A DNA stretch of 64,000 nucleotides from Doris montereyensis. Lineage: Eukaryota; Mollusca; Gastropoda; Nudibranchia; Dorididae. The stretch covers positions 1-64,000 of the forward strand of contig JAXRKP010000097.1 of NCBI GenBank assembly GCA_037039925.1, given 5' to 3'. The notes under the pieces are model-generated. The model saw nothing but the letters and a program-made list of their open reading frames with translations, ran no database searches and was not told the DNA's origin. A program made the position numbers and the translations under genes. Below, piece after piece: positions 62,201 through 64,000 of the stretch (position 1 is its first letter; every line of letters begins with the position of its first letter).

Positions 62201-63813
62201 TAGTCTTTAATGTTATTCATCATAACCACTTACTTGTTCTACCAAATAGTCTTAATGTTATTCATCATAAATCACTTACTTGTTCTACTAAATAATCTTC
62301 AATGTTATTCATCATAAATCACTTACTTGTTCTACCAAATAGTCTTTAATGTTATTCATCATAAATCACTTACTTGTTCTACTAAATAATCTTCAATGTC
62401 ATTCATCATAAATCACTTACTTGTTCTACCAAATAGTCTTTAATGTTATTCATCATAAATCACTTACTTGTTCTACCAAATATTTATTCATCATAAACCA
62501 CTTACTTGTTCTACCAAATAGTCTTAATGTTATTCATCATAAATCCCTTACTTGTTCTACTAAATAATCTTCAATGTTATTCATCATAAACCACTTACTT
62601 GTTCTACCAAATAGTCTTAATGTTATTCATCATAAATCACTTACTTGTTCTACCAAATAGTCTTAATGTTATTCATCATAAATCACTTACTTGTTCTACC
62701 AAATAGTCTTAATGTTATTCATCATAAATCCCTTACTTGTTCTACCAAATAGTCTTTAATGTTATTCATCATAAATCACTTACTTGTTCTACCAAATAGT
62801 CTTTAATGTTATTCATCATAAATCCCTTACTTGTTCTACCAAATAGTCTTAATGTTATTCATCACAAATCACTTACTTGTTCTACCAAATAGTCTTTAAT
62901 GTTATTCCTCATAAATCACTTACTTGTTCTACCAAATAGTCTTTAATGTTACTCATCACAAATCACTTACTTGTTCTACCAAATAGTCTTTAATGTTACT
63001 CATCACAAATCACTTACTTGTTCTACCAAATATTTATTCATCACAAATCACTTACTTGTTCTACCAAATAGTCTTTAATGTTACTCATCACAAATCACTT
63101 ACTTGTTCTACCAAATAGTCTTTAATGTTACTCATCACAAATCACTTACTTGTTCTACCAAATAGTCTTTAATGTTACTCATCACAAATCACTTACTTGT
63201 TCTACCAAATATTTATTCATCATAAATCACTTACTTATTCTACCAAATAGTCTTAATGTTATTCATCACAAATCACTTACTTGTTCTATTAAATAGTCTT
63301 TAATGTTATTCATCATAAATCACTTACTTGTTCTATCAAATAGTCTTTAATGTTATTCATCATAAATCACTTACTTGTTCTATCAAATAGTCTTTAATGT
63401 TATTCATCATAAATCACTTACTTGTTCTACCAAATATTTATTCATCATAAATCACTTACTTATTCTACCAAATAGTCTTAATGTTATTCATCACAAATCA
63501 CTTACTTGTTCTATCAAATAGTCTTTAATGTTATTCATCATAAATCACTTACTTGTTCTACCAACTTGCATGGCAGCGGTGTGTAAGCGCCACTGAAGAC
63601 ATAGGACATGTCATTGGGAGTCCTCAACTCTATATCCTCCACCTTTGGTACCAGGCTAAATCTCTTGTTCAACATCCTATAGTTCGACTTCTTTGAAGTG
63701 AGAGAAGGCATTGTTGTTTTAGAGTTCAACTGTTGGGAAGCTGATTCTTGTTCTTTTAACAACCCAAGCTGCTTCAATCTGGAAAATGTGATCAAGTGTT
63801 CAAACCCGTGACT
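59201..63813 (-). CDS. VPS33B: VPS33B C-terminal part, four exons
   Basis: Sec1/Munc18-family protein that, with VIPAS39, controls SNARE-dependent late endosome and lysosome-related trafficking (role known from the family). Exons: 63813-63553, 60893-60806, 60281-60168, 59277-59201, all joined in phase. They encode 179 residues, the last 30% of a roughly 617-residue protein. The opening SHGFEHLITFSRLKQLGLL matches the end of the SM-fold linker. RTPNDMSYVFSGAYTPLPCK separates VPS33B from VPS33A, which lacks the preceding KKSNYRMLNKRFSLVPKV block. VIVVYFLGGCTFSEITALRF is the conserved SM-protein C-terminal motif. It ends SLLDELVEKS and TAA at 59203-59201. N-terminal exons lie beyond the right edge. 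The intron after the first exon here is filled by a minisatellite copying its own donor. Confidence 0.94.
60168..60281 (-). CDS. VPS33B: VPS33B penultimate exon
   Basis: Reads KPGTGPTDPALKVIVVYFLG then GCTFSEITALRFLAKFH. FLGGCTFSEI is the hallmark SM-family segment. Acceptor CTTCAG, donor GTATGG. Confidence 0.96.
60806..60893 (-). CDS. VPS33B: VPS33B exon
   Basis: Reads VLIHDTLLSFEEVGKWIGGI then FSDVKIKNR; phase 0 start, phase 1 end; acceptor CTGAAG, donor GTATTT. Confidence 0.92.
61058..61088 (-). mobile_element. SINE family A tail fragment
   Basis: GAAGTTCCTTCGAGGTCATT ACGGCCCATAG is only the 3' tip of SINE A. It is cut off exactly where the minisatellite begins. Confidence 0.75.
61083..63552 (-). 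repeat. Donor-copying minisatellite in a VPS33B intron, about 2.5 kb
   Basis: Roughly 50-55 direct units of about 43-48 bp. On the gene strand each holds TTGGTAGAACAA, the last 12 bases of the upstream exon, then GTAAGTGATTTATG and a spacer AATAACATTAAAGACTA. Some units are shortened, losing the spacer, or vary as GTAAGGG. The unit bordering the exon is the authentic donor (63552). Confidence 0.97.
63553..63813 (-). CDS. VPS33B: VPS33B exon (first in window)
   Basis: 87 codons, phase 0 both ends. SHGFEHLITFSRLKQLGLLK, KKSNYRMLNKRFSLVPKVED, MSYVFSGAYTPLPCKLVEQ. Acceptor with a long T run and ACAG; donor GTAAGT. Its final 12 bases are copied through the downstream array. Confidence 0.96.
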
Positions 63814-64000
63814 CTGTAAAAAAAAAAGAAAAAGAAGAAAAGAAAAATCGGCATATCATTAAATCTCATTTATACGTCATCGCTTAAAGATGTTTCATAA
63901 CATGTGTACAGCAATCAAAATTAATGTGATGCACTATATGATGCAATAAAAACTACATTAAAAAATCTACATAGGGAGCTCAATATTCACAGTTGAGTTT
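63814..64000 (-). other. VPS33B intron, window edge
   Basis: AT-rich intron upstream of the exon at 63813; no further exon before the right edge. Confidence 0.6.

Overview
The window is animal nuclear DNA, AT-rich and intron-dense. Gene content, tRNA-derived SINEs, long microsatellites and LINE fragments fit a lophotrochozoan invertebrate, most likely a mollusc. That placement is inference from protein and repeat style, not from a database search. Almost all coding sequence is in short exons (25 to 261 bp), so long open frames here are mostly microsatellite or repeat shadows. I built the gene models by joining exons by reading frame, splice sites and remembered family sequence.

Layout. (1) 931-12680, plus strand: the last nine exons of an M17 leucyl-aminopeptidase-family gene of the nematode W07G4.4 type; its 5' exons lie off the left edge. 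(2) 35328-16120, minus strand: a complete 16-exon gene for gamma-tubulin complex component 4 (TUBGCP4), convergent with gene 1. (3) About 41.9 or 45.7 kb to 49371, plus strand: a small single-pass membrane protein with a Cys-rich ectodomain and three proline-tyrosine motifs, like WBP1/WBP1L and VOPP1; it is divergent from TUBGCP4. (4) 63813-59201, minus strand: the last four exons of VPS33B, convergent with gene 3. The rest is introns, UTRs and repeats: three tRNA-like SINE families, several unclassified dispersed repeats, LINE pieces with endonuclease and reverse transcriptase remnants, two pogo/Tigger-like non-autonomous elements, a 72-bp-arm palindrome and very long simple repeats. The four genes have unrelated housekeeping roles and show no sign of working together.

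The most unusual signal is a set of intronic minisatellites built from, or abutting, splice junctions. In VPS33B about fifty 45-bp units each copy the end of an exon plus its GTAAGT donor. In the aminopeptidase gene, eleven 41-43-bp units copy the end of exon 6 plus its donor, and another array copies the acceptor of exon 5. Further arrays touch the exon 4 donor, the exon 6 acceptor and the TUBGCP4 exon 15 donor. A second pattern is that three of the four genes carry 1-2 bp frame breaks, mostly at short homopolymers or dinucleotide repeats, inside otherwise well-conserved exons. Assembly indels explain this better than pseudogenes, but raw reads are needed to decide.
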